From Takakia lepidozioides (Eukaryota > Streptophyta > Takakiopsida > Takakiales > Takakiaceae): 64,000 nt of DNA. This document shows, piece by piece, positions 22,491 to 35,642 of this stretch. The notes below the pieces were generated by a model, which saw nothing but the letters and a program-made list of their open reading frames with translations, ran no database searches and was not told the DNA's origin. The translations under genes and the position numbers were made by a program. How positions within the stretch are numbered: the stretch's first letter is position 1; each line of letters starts with the position of its first letter. Location of the stretch: assembly GCA_030704615.1 (NCBI GenBank), contig CM060731.1, forward strand, positions 17,298,001-17,362,000. The letters run 5' to 3'.

Positions 22491-23960
22491 AATATATCTA
22501 GTTACACCCCAAACCTTATTTTACTGCCCTAGTAGGTCATCTTCCTAATGTTTCAAGCTATTTTAATATTTTACTGCCCTTCTCACACCCAAAACATCAT
22601 TCCAATGACATTGTCTATAAATATTGTGCTTGTCAACATGAAGATTCAATCAAAATTACCATCAACTTATATCAAGTATGGTAGAGTACTATGAGTCTAT
22701 CCCATGTTCGATTCGACACATTTGTTTATCGTGATTGTAACATAATGTAATATTACATCATTCGACTTTCCAGTCGACGTTCAATGAATTGTTCAGTTAC
22801 ATTGCAACTTCACAAGTACTTCAATGTCAAATGGACATCTTATATGTTACATTTTGAAGCAAGTATGACATCACTTGTAATTTCACAAAGTTCAATCACA
22901 TATTACTATCCAAGATATTATTAATATTTGAATTAATTTTAATTCAAATACATATTAAGTTTGGTCCGGATTTAAGCCAAAAGTCCAGAATTAGTTAAAA
23001 TAGGGTTGTATGTGGCTATGGTCTGCTTATGGTCTGCTTACTGGAGAAAGAGGCTCCAAGCTGGGCTCGAAATGGACGCATGACCTGCATACCTAGTAGT
23101 CCGTGATGGCAGATTTTTCCTTACTAGTAAGATAACTCGGCTGATGACGGTCGATTTTTGCCGACGCACAGATCAGGCTGTCATAGTTTTAGTCATGGTT
23201 AACTAGAATTACCTACTTCTAATTAACTATGACATTTTGGATATTTATATTTGTATTTTGTGTGTTGGGACTTCATTTGGTCTCATATGCCAAGTGAGAT
23301 GTCAAGCCTCACTTGGGACATGACAATAGGTTTTCCCCCTTGTGCTAGGGTTGAGGAGGCTTATCTTCTTGTAGTTGAGCCTCCATGAGCATCTCTCACC
23401 TCCATAGCTCTAGGTATGGAGAGAGAGTATATTGTGGGCTTTGTAGGGTGGATTCATTTACCAAAGATGCCCTTGGCTTGACTTATATAAAGTGATAGAG
23501 TGGGTTTATCTCTTTCCACATTTCTTATCATTGTGGCATAGCTTTCTAGGATTGTATGCTTAGAATGTGCGATGGACAACGATGTATGTTATGGCACGAT
23601 GCTTAAGTGCACGACAATGCCCATATGGAGCGCACTTGCATGACTTGTAGTTGTCTGTAGAAAAGTTTGGTGCTGCTCTTGATCGTACTTACTATCTGTA
23701 AATGCCTGGGAGATGCTTTGAGATAATTATGTGTCGGGAGAGACAGTAGCCTATGTTTCGCTTTCGAGATCCAGCTAGACCTGATAAGAAGCTGTAGTCA
23801 TGTTGCTGTAGTTGGCCCAGAAGTGCACATAAACCAAGGGACGTCTGAAGTTGATGCAGACAAGGGAGTTGTAGTGGCCGCCATATCACAAGGGTTTGAA
23901 CGAAATAAGTGGGACTGCTAGATAAGAGTCCATATAGAGCTTCTTCCCCAATTAGACGAT

Positions 23961-25327
23961 ATGCAGGTAGCCCATGACATTCTCACCAAATGCTTTTTAC
24001 AGCGACCTTCTTATCTTTTGCGTTGTTTCCCCCCCACTCCCCAGTTTGTGGAGCTTCTGTCTTCTTTTGATACGACTGTTAGGGGGATTTTTGGTCGTTT
24101 ATTAGGCCTAGGTGCATTTGATAGTGAGCAGGGGCCCTTGGCATGTCGTCAGGCTACCCTCCCAATCTCTTCTGGAGGAGTGGGTTTATATCCACAGTCG
24201 TCACTGCCCCTGCTGCCTTCCTAGGTAGTTGGGCTTTAGTCGCTCCAGCCTTGGCATCTCGGTTTTTGTGTCAGCAACGTCCTTTTGTCATGGAGGTGGT
24301 TGCCCACATCGACGATGGCTCTTTGTCCTTCCAGCAACATCTTCGTTCAGCGCGGGATCTCATCCCAACACCAGCACGGGCTTGTCTGCCACCCTTTGAA
24401 TAGTTGGTCACTCAAGGTCTGGAGCATTTACAGGATACCATCATGGAACGCGTGCACCGACACTCATTTGCTAGCATGCTTTCCGACGCTCCTTCAGATG
24501 CACATCGGGCCAGACTTCTCTCGTGCACAGGGCCTGGAGCAGGCGCGTGGCTCACGGTACGACCAACCATTGCACCCTTCCGTATGTCTTCTGCTATAAT
24601 TACCACCTCCCTACGAGTTTGACTGGGTCTTCCGCATCCCTCTGTGTTAGGACTACAACAGCGTGTTTGTCGCCATCCTCTCGATTCACTCGGCGTACAT
24701 CTTCTTCGTTGCCCCTGCGGTGGAGTACGCCCTGCGACCCATGACATCGTCCGAGATGCAGCAGCTGCGGTCACTCGTGATGTTGGGATACATGTCATTC
24801 GAGAGTAGGTGCACATACTCCCATCGACCTATAATCACCATTCCACTCGACGACGGGTTGACATTGTTCTCTCACAGGACGGACTGCGTACATAGGCCGA
24901 CGTTGTCATCGCTGATCCTACTATGTCAGATCTTTTGCCCCGCACAGCCTCATCACAGGGAGTTGCCGCTTTAGTAGCTGCGCAGGGAAAGGAGCATGAC
25001 TATCGGGCACGTCATTTCACAAACACATTCCTTCCTTTGGCAGTCAAGATCTTTGGTTGTTTGCATCATCAGTTCAACGGGTTCCTTCGCACCTGTGCCC
25101 ATCGTGCAGCAGAAAACAAAAGCCTTGGAAGCCCATACGCCTCTGTTCTTGTAGCTTTCTTTAGACAACGAGTTTCTATTGCTTTGCAAAAGGCTCAAGC
25201 TCAATCTATTTTACGTCGGGCAGAGGTTGCTGGGGCGGCTTCATCTCGTCTCCCCGCACTCTTTGATCCACCCTCTTTCCTGTTGTCTGACCTTCTTCAG
25301 GCTGTAGGTGATACTAGAATAGTTTGA
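23961..25327 (+). pseudogene. C-terminal remnant of a reverse-transcriptase-type (non-LTR-like) retroelement protein
   Basis: Consecutive pieces in shifting frames appear to form one protein. The segments are LLGLGAFDSEQGPLACRQ and ATLPISSGGVGLYPQ (near 24120-24200), SFQQHLRSARDLIPTPARA, GPGAGAWLTVRPTIAPFRMS (near 24530), and an uninterrupted final stretch from 24923 with AAQGKEHDYRARHFTNTF, FFRQRVSIALQKAQAQSILR and a stop after 25324. The order, a repeated LP-x-S-x-GGVGL segment, an AWLT-x-x-P motif and a post-RT tail, resembles the 3' region of reverse-transcriptase proteins found in multi-copy elements of non-seed plants. I rely on memory for that. The catalytic RT motifs (F/YxDD) are not in the window, so this is a 5'-truncated, frameshifted copy. 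Confidence 0.45.
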
Positions 25328-25816
25328 TTTCTTTCTTTGTGTTAATATATCTAGCTCTACGAGCTTTGGTTGTTTCCTCTTGGGGACAGTTACACCCATT
25401 TGTACAGTCACCCCACTTGGGTCTTTTTATAAAGCTATGCAGGGTTTTGCTGATGGAGGGAAAAATAAATAAAACAGAGTGTAGAAGGAGAACTTTAGGG
25501 GAACCCTTGGCATTTAGCTATTAGCAATGAATCTAGCAGAGGCAGGAGCTAAAAGGCGGTGCTCCGCCCTCTCCATCCGAGCTTCCCAAAATGGCCAGTG
25601 TATACAAAGAAGAGAAGTGCTGGGCCCATAAATTGCATCCCATGATGGGGGTTAAGAGAATCTTTTCCTAGTGCCATGTAAGAATATTCTACGGTTTTGG
25701 AATATTGGCATGCTGGTTTTTGGATCCTTGGCCTAGGGTGGGAAGCTTTTGAGTAGAGTATTCCGTATACTTGCTAGAGCACGACAAGCCACTCCTCCTT
25801 GCTACCATGCTCTGCC

Positions 25817-28574
25817 ATGGCCTTCCGTGAAGTGGCCAATGTCAGGCCAACCCTCCATATCCACCTTCCCTTTAGTTCAGACGCTCGTGTGTCCAGATCG
25901 ATGTATTCCCGTTTCAATGGCCTTGATGCCACAAGGGTAGCTTGCCGGCCACAGCTTGTAGTCCAGCACTTTGGCGCACACGCGTCTCTGTGTGCACGGA
26001 TTGCCCAAGCCACCCTTCATTCTATCAGCAGTTCTGCATTGAAAGATGTAACAAGTGATTCTGGGGACTTTGCAAGCTCAAGAGCTCCTTTGGTTGTGGT
26101 TTCATTCTACAAATTCGCGGACCTTCCAGACTGTGATCAGATGCGCGCTCCTTTGAGAGACCTTTGTGAGGCCCATGTATGCCCGTCTCCCCTGATGTCT
26201 TGTGGCTTTCTAAGAGGATTGATTTTGTTGGGCACGTTTTGTCTGTTTGGGATGGACAATATTTCACCATTGGAGTTTCTCCTTGTCTAATGTACGAGGC
26301 CTTCCGTTGGAAAATTTCGGTGCCATCTGCAAATCGCAAAACAAAGTTGCTGTCGTTGCAGGATGCCTAGTAATGTAGAATCCTGGAAGCTGGTAAGGAT
26401 ATCTTACGATTGAGGTTGCTTGCACTTCAATGATTTCAATCAAGCCTCCCAATATGAAGTATGCATATTTTCCATGCAGAGAAGGGGTAGCCTGCAAGAA
26501 GCAAGACATTGCTGAGACAAGAAGCATGAAAGAATAGATGTCCCTTAAATGCCTCGCCTTTCGTACTGGGCATGCGATTTGAATGATGTCGTTGCTAGTC
26601 GTCACCTGTAGCTCAGAATGTGGCTCTGTGATTATTGCAGCGCGTGTCAGGAGGAATCATCTTGGCGACAGAAGGGATCAATGGAAGTCTTTGTGGCACG
26701 CGAGAGTCTCTGGAAAAGGTGATGTCAGCCATCCAGAGTGATGAGCGCTTGGCTGACATGCAGCGCAATGAGGCTCCGGCTGGGCCGGAGGATGAAATAT
26801 TTCACCACGGTCACACTTGCAAGTCCCCTCTCGGGGCAGGTGGTGATGCTCCATTCCGGTGGAACCATGTCCGTGTCAAGTTGAAGAAAGAGGTACCATT
26901 ACTACTTGGAGATTGTGACATGTTCACAGGCTCTATTGTTGCAAGTAAGGGTGTATTTTGGGGTGCAGACATACCTTTACTTGCCACCCACAGAATCGAA
27001 GCCCCATTTTTGTGTAGGATTCTGTAGATGCAGAAAGTCAGGAGGTTGGAGTCCCACCTGAATTGGCAGCTAAACAGGTTTTGTCTGATTGAGATCCGTT
27101 GGCACAAGCATGCCTATACCATGTCCTGTTTTTATGGAGCTAACAGTTGTTTGCTGATATATTATGAGTTGCTGGTTGCTTATGTCCCAGTTGGTGCCGC
27201 TGGGAGTCCCAGGAGTTGACCCTTCCAAGAAAGTGGGCAAATATGTGAAACCCGAGGATTGGAATGCCCTCATCCGTGATCCTGACACGGTGCGTGGCCA
27301 GAGACAGTGAGGTGCCTTGTGTCAACTGTACCTTTAGTCTTGTCAGTGCATTGCTTTCTGTGCGTTTACCTCAATGGAGGCAAAATGAGTTGCTGCTGGA
27401 GAAAATGGGGGGATATTTCTTGAAGTTATGAATTCAGTTTCTTGGTGATCCAGTTGGTAGCAGCGGCCTCTAGAATCCCGCCCAGGGACTCTTTGCCAAT
27501 GCCTTATCTCATATCCAAAGTAGGTTTTGTACTACTCATCAGCTTGGAGATATGGCCCTACCTGCTAGAACATGTTGATGTTTGTGAAGTTATTGAAAAG
27601 CACTGGTTGCAGGTTGTAGTCGACGTGAGAAATGCATACGAGATTCGAGTTGGAAAGTTCAAGAAAGCTGTTGACCCACATACAGTCTCATTCCGAGAAT
27701 TTCCTGCCTGGGTTGACCAGCATCTGTTAGATGGTCACCAATCTCGTAATAATTTGGATAAGCAGCTACCAATCAGTCAGGATCCAGATGATAAGAGTCT
27801 GGAGCCTAAAGTGGAGAACAAGTCCCAAAGTTCTCGGCGAATCGCAATGTATTGTACCGGGGGCATCCGCTGTGAGAAGGCCACCTCATTCTTGTTGCAT
27901 CAGGGTTTCGAAAAGGTACTGGTGACTTTCTTACCTGGATTCCCCATTAACTTACTCATTGGTCTGGTGAGCCTTTGTAACAAGCTTCAAATATACATGA
28001 GCTAGTTTACTGTGTGCTTGGTAGGGAGATGGCCTTTGACCATTAGAAATTGGATCCCAAACATGTGCAAGTGCTGTTGTCCCTCTGCTAGAGTCTTAAT
28101 CTGGAAAGTTTTGCATGTGCTACATGTGGATGAGGTGTGTGATTTGCACAGGTGTATCATCTGGAAGGCGGGATACTGAAATATCTTGAGAAGACTGCTC
28201 CGGCAGATAGTCTTTGGGAAGGAGAATGCTTTGTGTTTGACAAGAGGGTGACTGTAGGCCATGGTCTGAAGCAGGGAACCTACCAGCTATGCTATGCCTG
28301 CAAGAAGCCTGTGAATGATGCAGATATGGCATCCCCTCTTTGGGAAGAAGGTGTCTCATGTCCTCACTGCATCTTTCTCAAGTCGGATTCAGAGAAAAGG
28401 AGGGCCAGGGCTCGACAAGAGCAGTTCCAAACTTGGGGCGTGGTGGGGGGACCTGATAAGGGTCAGCGCAAACCTTCTTGCAAGAAGCAAGATATGGATC
28501 CACCTAAGGATCAGTTCTTTACACGCTGGTCTATCTCACCCAAGAGTACAGATGAGCATGGGAAGCATAAGTAA
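25817..28574 (+). CDS. TrhO/YceA-family rhodanese-domain protein (tRNA uridine hydroxylase type), five exons
   Basis: Exons are 25817-26176, 26641-26892, 27191-27289, 27613-27915 and 28152-28574. All junctions are GT-AG in phase 0, giving 478 codons. The start is the ATG at 25817 in the context GCCATGGCC; the first 90 residues are Ser/Arg/Ala-rich and may be an organelle transit peptide. The N-terminal acylphosphatase-like domain shows [17 protein letters not shown] and [18 protein letters not shown]. The rhodanese domain has [16 protein letters not shown] and the active-site loop [15 protein letters not shown] with the catalytic Cys. The C-terminal zinc-type Cys pairs are CYACKKPV and CPHC. 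In bacteria TrhO makes 5-hydroxyuridine at tRNA U34; plant homologues are annotated as rhodanese-like STR proteins, and the same role here is inferred. All recognised motifs are present and the gene looks functional. The neighbours are transposon debris. Confidence 0.9.
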
Positions 28575-29014
28575 AGGCATGGAGGATTTTAAGGATAGCT
28601 TTCTGGGGGATAGACTTTGAACATTGAAGCATTTCCTCATGGTGCGTAAGGAAGTTTCACAACAGAGATGGTTACTTTAGTGTGAGGGCTGCAGGCCTCA
28701 TGATTCTGGATGCCTTGTGACTGGGCCAGAGGGTTTGCTTATGGGGTGCAGGCTTAGGTATAGGGGAAGGGCAGCTGATGAGGCCCTTCCAACGTTTTCC
28801 GCCCTCGAAAATGGCAGCTGCCCCCTTCATCCCCCCCCCCCAAAAATCGTCATCTTATGGACTAGGTAACCGCCTCGAGGCCAGGGGTTATCGCATGGTA
28901 GCGCCGAAGCTGCATATGGTAACCCGCGGCCTCGACCCGGTTACCGGACATAACCGGTGTTTTCGAAACATCGAGAGTGACAGTCTATACCCTAATATAT
29001 GATGAGTCAGTTGT

Positions 29015-29140
29015 GATTTGGTACCTACCCACCTAACTTCCTTGATTCCTAGACCTGTGCTTCCCTCACTACCTGTAATGTATGACGTGTCCGATGCGAT
29101 TTGGTACCTACCCACCTAACTTCTTTGATTCTAGACGCTC
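29015..29140. repeat. Tandem duplication, 83-bp period, in the gene-free stretch 28.6-30.2 kb
   Basis: The phrase GATTTGGTACCTACCCACCT begins at 29015 and again at 29098, each followed by AACTTC, TTGATTC, TAGAC and CTTCCCTCAC. Apart from this there is only a G/C-rich segment at 28870-28970 with GGTAACC/GGTTACC words. I see no gene between the TrhO gene and the hAT-like element. Confidence 0.8.
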
Positions 29141-30236
29141 TTCCCTCACTTTTCTTGTATAGCTTTCTCCGTGAGTGGCCGTGTGAGAGCGTCCCAGGAG
29201 TTAACCAGTGTCTAAAATGGAGTAGGAAGAATGTACTCCCTGTTTGTGAATCTGCAGCTCGACCTTTGATGCTGGATGTCGATTAACCCCTAAAAGGACG
29301 TGAGGTGTTTTTGGGTTTTTGGACAATTCCGGGACACACCCACACACGTCAAATTATTGATTCCACCATCCAATGGGATGGTGGCTTGCTACCTAGTAGG
29401 TAGGTAAGCAGTAGCAAATTTTTTGAGGGTCGCAGTTTACCGCCTGCGACCAGCGTCGAGTGAGCCAGTCAGTACAGTAGACTTGTACTCGAGATGCCTC
29501 CAAAAATTGGTTATGAATTTCGCAAAGCCGTAGGTGTCTTACGCCTGGCGGAAGGTATATCCTCCTGTCAGGATGAAACTTCCCGTCTGAGAACGTAATG
29601 ATTTTAACAAACCGAATTTCTAGGCTGTTTTTTAGGGGTGGGGGAACTTCTCCAGCCCAGTCTAATCTTCACGTAGGGCCATGCTAATCAATCACCAGCA
29701 ACGGAACTAGCAAAAATGAGCTCAACCCTTTTTTTAATTCGAGGTTCATTCATCTTCCTATTGTCTTCAATTGGCTAGGATGACATCTGAGATAGATGAA
29801 CCTAATTCAAACCACTTTCTAAAATGGACCCCTAGAAAAATACATAAAACCAACCAGATGCAAACTTTAAAATGCGCTTTCATTATGAGTGGTTCAGATT
29901 AGGTCACGTGCTGGGCCAGAATGGTAATTGTAGTAAACCCTTTTAATTCAGAGATGATCATAATGACAGCACTTAGTGGATAGTTTAATAATTATTGACT
30001 GTCCATATTTCAGATATTATTACACAGTTAGAGAGAAGTACTTCAGTCATATTTGGGATCGCCTCACAGCAATTAAGGTGTTGAGGATCACATGTCAAGC
30101 TGATCACATTTGAGCTCCATCTTGTTCAGTTTTAGGAAGCCAACTATTAGTTTTTACACTCCACTCGAGTAGTTTTAATCCACTTTGGGCCGGTGGTGGG
30201 CCCATGCATATGGAGATGGAGAGGTACACTAGTTAC

Positions 30237-31011
30237 CAGTATTTGGGCGGATATTTGATTCGGCCTCATACCCCTGGCAGATCCCAACCCGGATATATAT
30301 ATATATATATATATGCCGGAGGTCAAAAATTTAAATATCCGCCTCCGTTAGGAACCGCCGGATATGAATAGCTTGGATAACCGGAACCCGTGGTTTTGTT
30401 TTTATTTATATTTGTTTTGATCCGAAACTAGTGGCGCACAAGAGACAGTTTATGAACCTTTATATCCGCCCTTTTAAGCGGAGGTTACTAACAGTTTATA
30501 TGGTTACATAAACGATGTGGCATGAGCTGGACCTCTTCATCTCATTTCCACTCATCAGGAAGGGCGGCACAGGATTTATAAGAGACGGCGATTGTGAATC
30601 TTGCATTGAATGGCCTTATTGCGATCTTCAAGGTACGTTGCTGAACACCTCAAATATGTTCAACTGTGATATAATTTAGGTCAGATTATGGTTCAGCTCC
30701 TAATGAAACTCTGTGATACAAATAACTTTGTTATTTTTTCATTAGTATTTTAATTTTTGGTTTATTTTACATCATTAAAATAAACCTTGACTTGTTTGAT
30801 AACCGGATACTAAACCGCCGGATGCCATCTAGAGAGAAAGTCCATTTGTCCATAACCGCATAGGCTTAAATTTTATATTTATTGTTAACCGGTAGGATAT
30901 CAAAAATGAGAAAGCTCCGAAACTCCAGAACCGGAGGATATGAATACAAAGATAAAGCGAAACATCCGTAACCGCCTGATATCAAAAAAATCAAATAACT
31001 GCCTAACACTG
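30237..31011. mobile_element. Non-autonomous hAT-like element (775 bp)
   Basis: The left end reads CAGTATTTGGGCGGATATTT. The right end, reverse-complemented, reads CAGTGTTAGGCAGTTATTT. This is an imperfect terminal inverted repeat beginning CAGTR, as expected for hAT elements. The flanking 8-mers CTAGTTAC (30229-30236) and GTAGTTAC (31012-31019) match at 7 of 8 positions, which fits the 8-bp target duplication of hAT. The interior has scattered subterminal words ACCGCCGGATA and CGGATAT and a (TA)n run at 30295-30314, and no coding potential. It is probably mobilised in trans by an autonomous hAT element elsewhere. Confidence 0.75.
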
Positions 31012-31740
31012 GTAGTTACTCGAGCTCAATTTCCTAGGAGTGAAAGGTTTATTTTATGTAATTGCATGAGCAATTTGCAAGTAGGACTTGATCACATTTA
31101 GATTACAGATTAGTTGGTAAAGGGATTAAAAGCCTGCACTTTAAGGACATCAGGCCCTTGCTGTTGGGTTGACCTATGGCCCACAATGGGTATTTTATGT
31201 ATTTTCACTTTGAATATTCACCAATGTTACGAATTTGTCATTTGTTTTTTTTTTGTTTTTCTGGCAATAATTCTTATTTACAATTTGCCAACGTTAGAAA
31301 AATATCAGTACCGAAGGTGCATCTCTCAATTCTGTTGTGTTTCTTAAATGAGCCAGAATAGGTTCATCTACCTTAGTTCTTTAACCCTTTGGTGGGCCAC
31401 CCCAAAAACAGGACATAAAGTCAGGGATGAGGCTGTATCTGTCAGCAAACATTCATCCACATAAATGATACTTATCAACATGTAGCTACCTACCATATCT
31501 ACCTACTCACAAATTTGTGGACGAATTGGCCGTCGGAATTGGCAGAGTATAATAAAAAACAATGGAGTATTTCTCAACTTCACACAAATATTTCTGGAAA
31601 AATTCAGTTTGACCAAGATGATTTATCATCTTTATGAGTTTTCTTGAGAGCCGGACCTCCACATTCACAAACCATGCATGGTTACAAGTGTCCTCTCCAA
31701 ATCTCATAGCCAAATTCAAAAAACATCATGTGGCTCCTTT

Positions 31741-32205
31741 GTATGTAAATAATAATATTTGACGCCTCCCGAAGGAAGCGTAAATTATGGTGTCTCTTCA
31801 CCCCGAAGGATTACTGCCTTCCGCTAGGAAGGTGGACACCTTTGTCCTTTGTATGTACAATAAGAGGGGTGCATTGCAAATTCAGAAACACTAAGACATT
31901 AAAAAGCTCCATGGAAGCTGTTTTTTTTTTGTTCAAATGCAAAGTCTTCTGGTCTAGTCCTCCATAGCAAGACGGTAGAGAGGAATTCCCAAAAATACCA
32001 GGAAATTTGAAAATCACATGTGTGGATGTCAAAATCTGTAATTTTTCATGTCATTTCTAGGTCAGGTTATTCTTGTTGGCCGGTTGGACATTTTCCGGTA
32101 GCCGTTTAGGGGGGCCACGTCACTAATAATATTTGACGCCTGTCGTGGTGTCTCGTCACCCCCAAGGGTTACTGCTTTCCGCTAGGAAGGTGGACACCAT
32201 TGTGA
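31741..32205. repeat. Pair of direct repeats of about 85-110 bp
   Basis: At 31748-31850 and 32124-32203 the words TAATAATATTTGACGCC, GGTGTCTC-TCACCCC, GGTTACTGC or GGATTACTGC, and TTCCGCTAGGAAGGTGGACACC occur in the same order and orientation, about 375 bp apart. They could be the terminal repeats of a tiny TRIM-like retroelement, or a local duplication. No primer-binding site is evident between them. Confidence 0.65.
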
Positions 32206-32637
32206 CACCAAGCGGTGGATTGACTTTCGAGGTGCTATGTGCCCATTACCACTGGGCTAGAACTTGGTTGTCGCCACGTTGCTACAACTACCGATCGCGC
32301 CTCGAGGAACCCACTGCATTTTGGGGTGCCACGGCCTTCTTCGTGAAGGCACCTGACGAAGTTGCAGCCCGCCGCCAGGCCCATCGCTGTGAAGCCAGTG
32401 ACTTACCACGTTCCTGCAACAGCTATTGTTTGTGACCACTCGTGATGTTGTTTTTGGCATCACCTTGAGCAAGGATTAGCCTTGAACCCCTTTGATTAGG
32501 ATGATAACCTTGAACTCACCGTGCGTCCCAATCACTACAATTGGGCTTGCCTTTTAGATGCTAGCTTGAGGCACGGGAACATGTAAAAGTCGCACTAAGA
32601 CTTCGTCCCCATGTACACGATAATGGTACGTGAACGT

Positions 32638-32692
32638 AAGCACATAGCTTTTGCGTTAGCCTGCAAGCACATAGCTTTTGCGTTAGCCTGCA
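32638..32692. repeat. 27-bp tandem duplication in a gene-free region (31-35.6 kb)
   Basis: The word CACATAGCTTTTGCGTTAGC occurs twice back to back. The surrounding 31.0-35.6 kb is AT-rich, with no recognisable coding segment or RNA gene. Open frames there are short and lack domain similarity. Confidence 0.85.
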
Positions 32693-35642
32693 CAGAGCGA
32701 CCCCCTCGATAACGCGGTTATGTTACGCGCACGCGCCACGTGCGTACTAGCACGTGAACTCCCAATCAAGGCGCAAGCTTGCTCATATATAAAATTTGTA
32801 CCATTGATCATATGACATGTATATTCAAATTAGCGACAAATGTTATGTGTAAACTTTCTCCACTCACCACAAACAATTCATTTCACAATTGTTTCATTGG
32901 TAACAAATCCACATTAATGTGGTCATATATATTCACCTTATTATAGACTCATTTGGAGCACCTGCCAAAATAGTGGGATGACGATTTGTTATTCGTGAGC
33001 CTATACTCTCAAGTTAGTGCCTAAATGTAAGCCTATGAACAATGACTATGAGGGTAGGCTCACACGGTTGCGTCGCCAGATCATGAGTGTAAAGTAGAAG
33101 TTGCAAAGAATCTTGTCAACGTGTCACCTCTGTTTTGTATTTCAATGGTAATGCATTTTTCAATTCATGGTGTTTTCCACCTATAGTATGCATCTTAGTT
33201 TCACCTACGTGTTAATTTTGAGGTTTTTGAAACACAATGTATGCACCATAATGCTGCTACTACTAAGGCTTTTAAATTCCCATGAGTTATATCACCTTCA
33301 AGCATTGAGGCAAACCAAATGGGGAACAAAACTATGAGACATCAAAAAATCATGTTGTCAAAATACAAACTAATATCTATTTTTAAGGACCTAGGAATAA
33401 AAAGGGACGGAACCTTGTCCTTGGGTATATGATCTTTTTCTAGTAACACACCACTTTGCGCTTTCACCCACTAAGAGTCATGCCTAGGCTCACGCTGTCG
33501 TTTGCATAGTTCTGCCTAAGGGCAGGGCCAATTAAAATAAGAAAAAACCTGCCACCAAAACATTATGCCTTCAACCTACAGGCATACTTTTTTTCCCAAA
33601 AAAAATAAAGTTTTGTTACATTGCCATTAGAATTACATATACATATTTTGTAAATATATGCAAAGTCAACCGAAATCAGTTAAGAAAATTGGCTCCAAGC
33701 CTGATCATGGAACACGCCCCTATCTATAATGAGGACCTCGTTCTTGTGGATCATAATTATGAGAGAAAAAATTCCTTATCCCCGGCAAGATAGGCCCCCA
33801 GGGCCAGGTAGGATTGAAGAGCGGAGAAGAGGTTCATATGGACATGCAAGAACCACATGGAGGCCCTATCGCAAAGGTCTTCACCTTCCACCCTTCCACC
33901 ATTCGGGTCAGGTGACACCATAATTTCTGTTTACTTTGGCAACGCGTCCACATTTTGTTTTTAGGCTCGGAGGGCGGTGAGCTTCGCCGCCTCAATGACG
34001 CGGCGGGCCTTGTTTCTAGAAGGCTAGAGCATCTGTGAGTGTGCAGCCAACGTTGTGTCTCCTCCTTTTGACACATGTCCTATACAAGTGTGCCTGACCT
34101 CGGATCTTCCCCCATATAATTTTATCCTAGACCATTCACAAATTAATTATTTTATGGACGGGGGTATAGATACCTTGTGCATGGTTCATGCTTTTGCACC
34201 TAATTACAGGTATTGCTTGAGCATTGCCTTTACCAACACCACCCTAGGTAGAATTTTGACCAGGGGTCGGGTTCTTAACCGTGTTACAACAAAAATATTT
34301 ATCAGCTGGATCGGTTCACCGTGCACTTGCTGAGCAGAGGTGTAAAGGAAGGCCTCGATTCGAGGCCTAATCAAATGCCGAAAATTAATTAAGCATTTCC
34401 CTGCATGAGAAAATTGTCAAGATCTTGCCAGTTCTGCAGGGCAAATACATTTTCATTGAGCATTGCAAGTAACAGAAATCTGCCGAGTACATTCCACATC
34501 GATGGATCTGATGGGGACCTCGAAATGTACCCCTTGATGGATTCAGCTTTTCAAGGGCACCATAAATACAAAGGGAAAAATATGGCAGTTCTTGACAGTT
34601 CATGAGATCACATTCTTGTTCAAATTCTTGATCCTAATCTTCCATTTTAGGTAGTTCTGCTTATGAACTAAGGATGGACCAAGCAATTTCAATGTTTCTG
34701 TAGTCCACAGTAGGGTTCATAACCCTTCACCTAGTGATGGCACATTCAAACTTCATCCATTTAAGAACTTCCTCCATCTAATATTACAAGATCATCCATG
34801 GTGTTACATTTTTGACCTTCACAAATGAATCCCAGAAATGAGCTTGGGGTAATGTTAGAGTCTACTACTTGCACATAATATGGTTGGTGCGAGACTTCGC
34901 TTCTATATTGAGGGAGTGCACCTCATTACTTTACTGTCGAAAACTGAGTATTATTGGAGCCTCTATCGGCGAATATTTGAACCCAGTGTGAGCCCAATAT
35001 TTGCTTCCAGTACTGAATATGCAAGATGCCTGATGTCTGCAACCACATCAAGTTGTGACCCACGTGCTGCAACCCTTCAGTGATTAATTCACTGTGGAAC
35101 AATTTGGCTGATCAGGTCGAAACCAGTCGGAGTGGCAATTTACAGGTGGTGTCAAGGTATGAGCCAGTCTAGCAAAATCTCTACTTTGATACTATGGAAT
35201 TATTGGGTACTATATCCATGAATGAACTCTCCTGCGAGCCTTTAAGCTATCCAGCACACCTGTAAGCTCAAAGAGACCCCACCCACGCACCAAGACTCTT
35301 CTTGGTGATAATTTATTTACAAATCAGAAACCGATTTGGCACAATCCCAAAAATCTATGACAAACCCGTTCTTCAATCAATTCTACCCTCTGAATCCCAA
35401 CTCTGCAGATAGCCTGGAAGTAATAATGGGGACCTTCAAACCATCTCAATAGGGTCATGGCCCCCACGGACCATGGTAGGTATAGCCAGAAAGGCCCCCT
35501 AAGTCTACTGATCTTCAATTGGATCAAATAAACATGAGTTACACTTGGAATTTCGACGTGACCTTCAGATCTTCGTAGAACCTGAATGATCATTGAGAAA
35601 ACACTCAATGGCGAAAGAGACTGTCAAAAACTGACACTACAA

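Noticed and set aside
23265-23720. Possible solo LTR starting TGTTGGGACTTCATTTGG with a TATATAA box
   Set aside because: No matching second LTR, clear CA end or target duplication was found.
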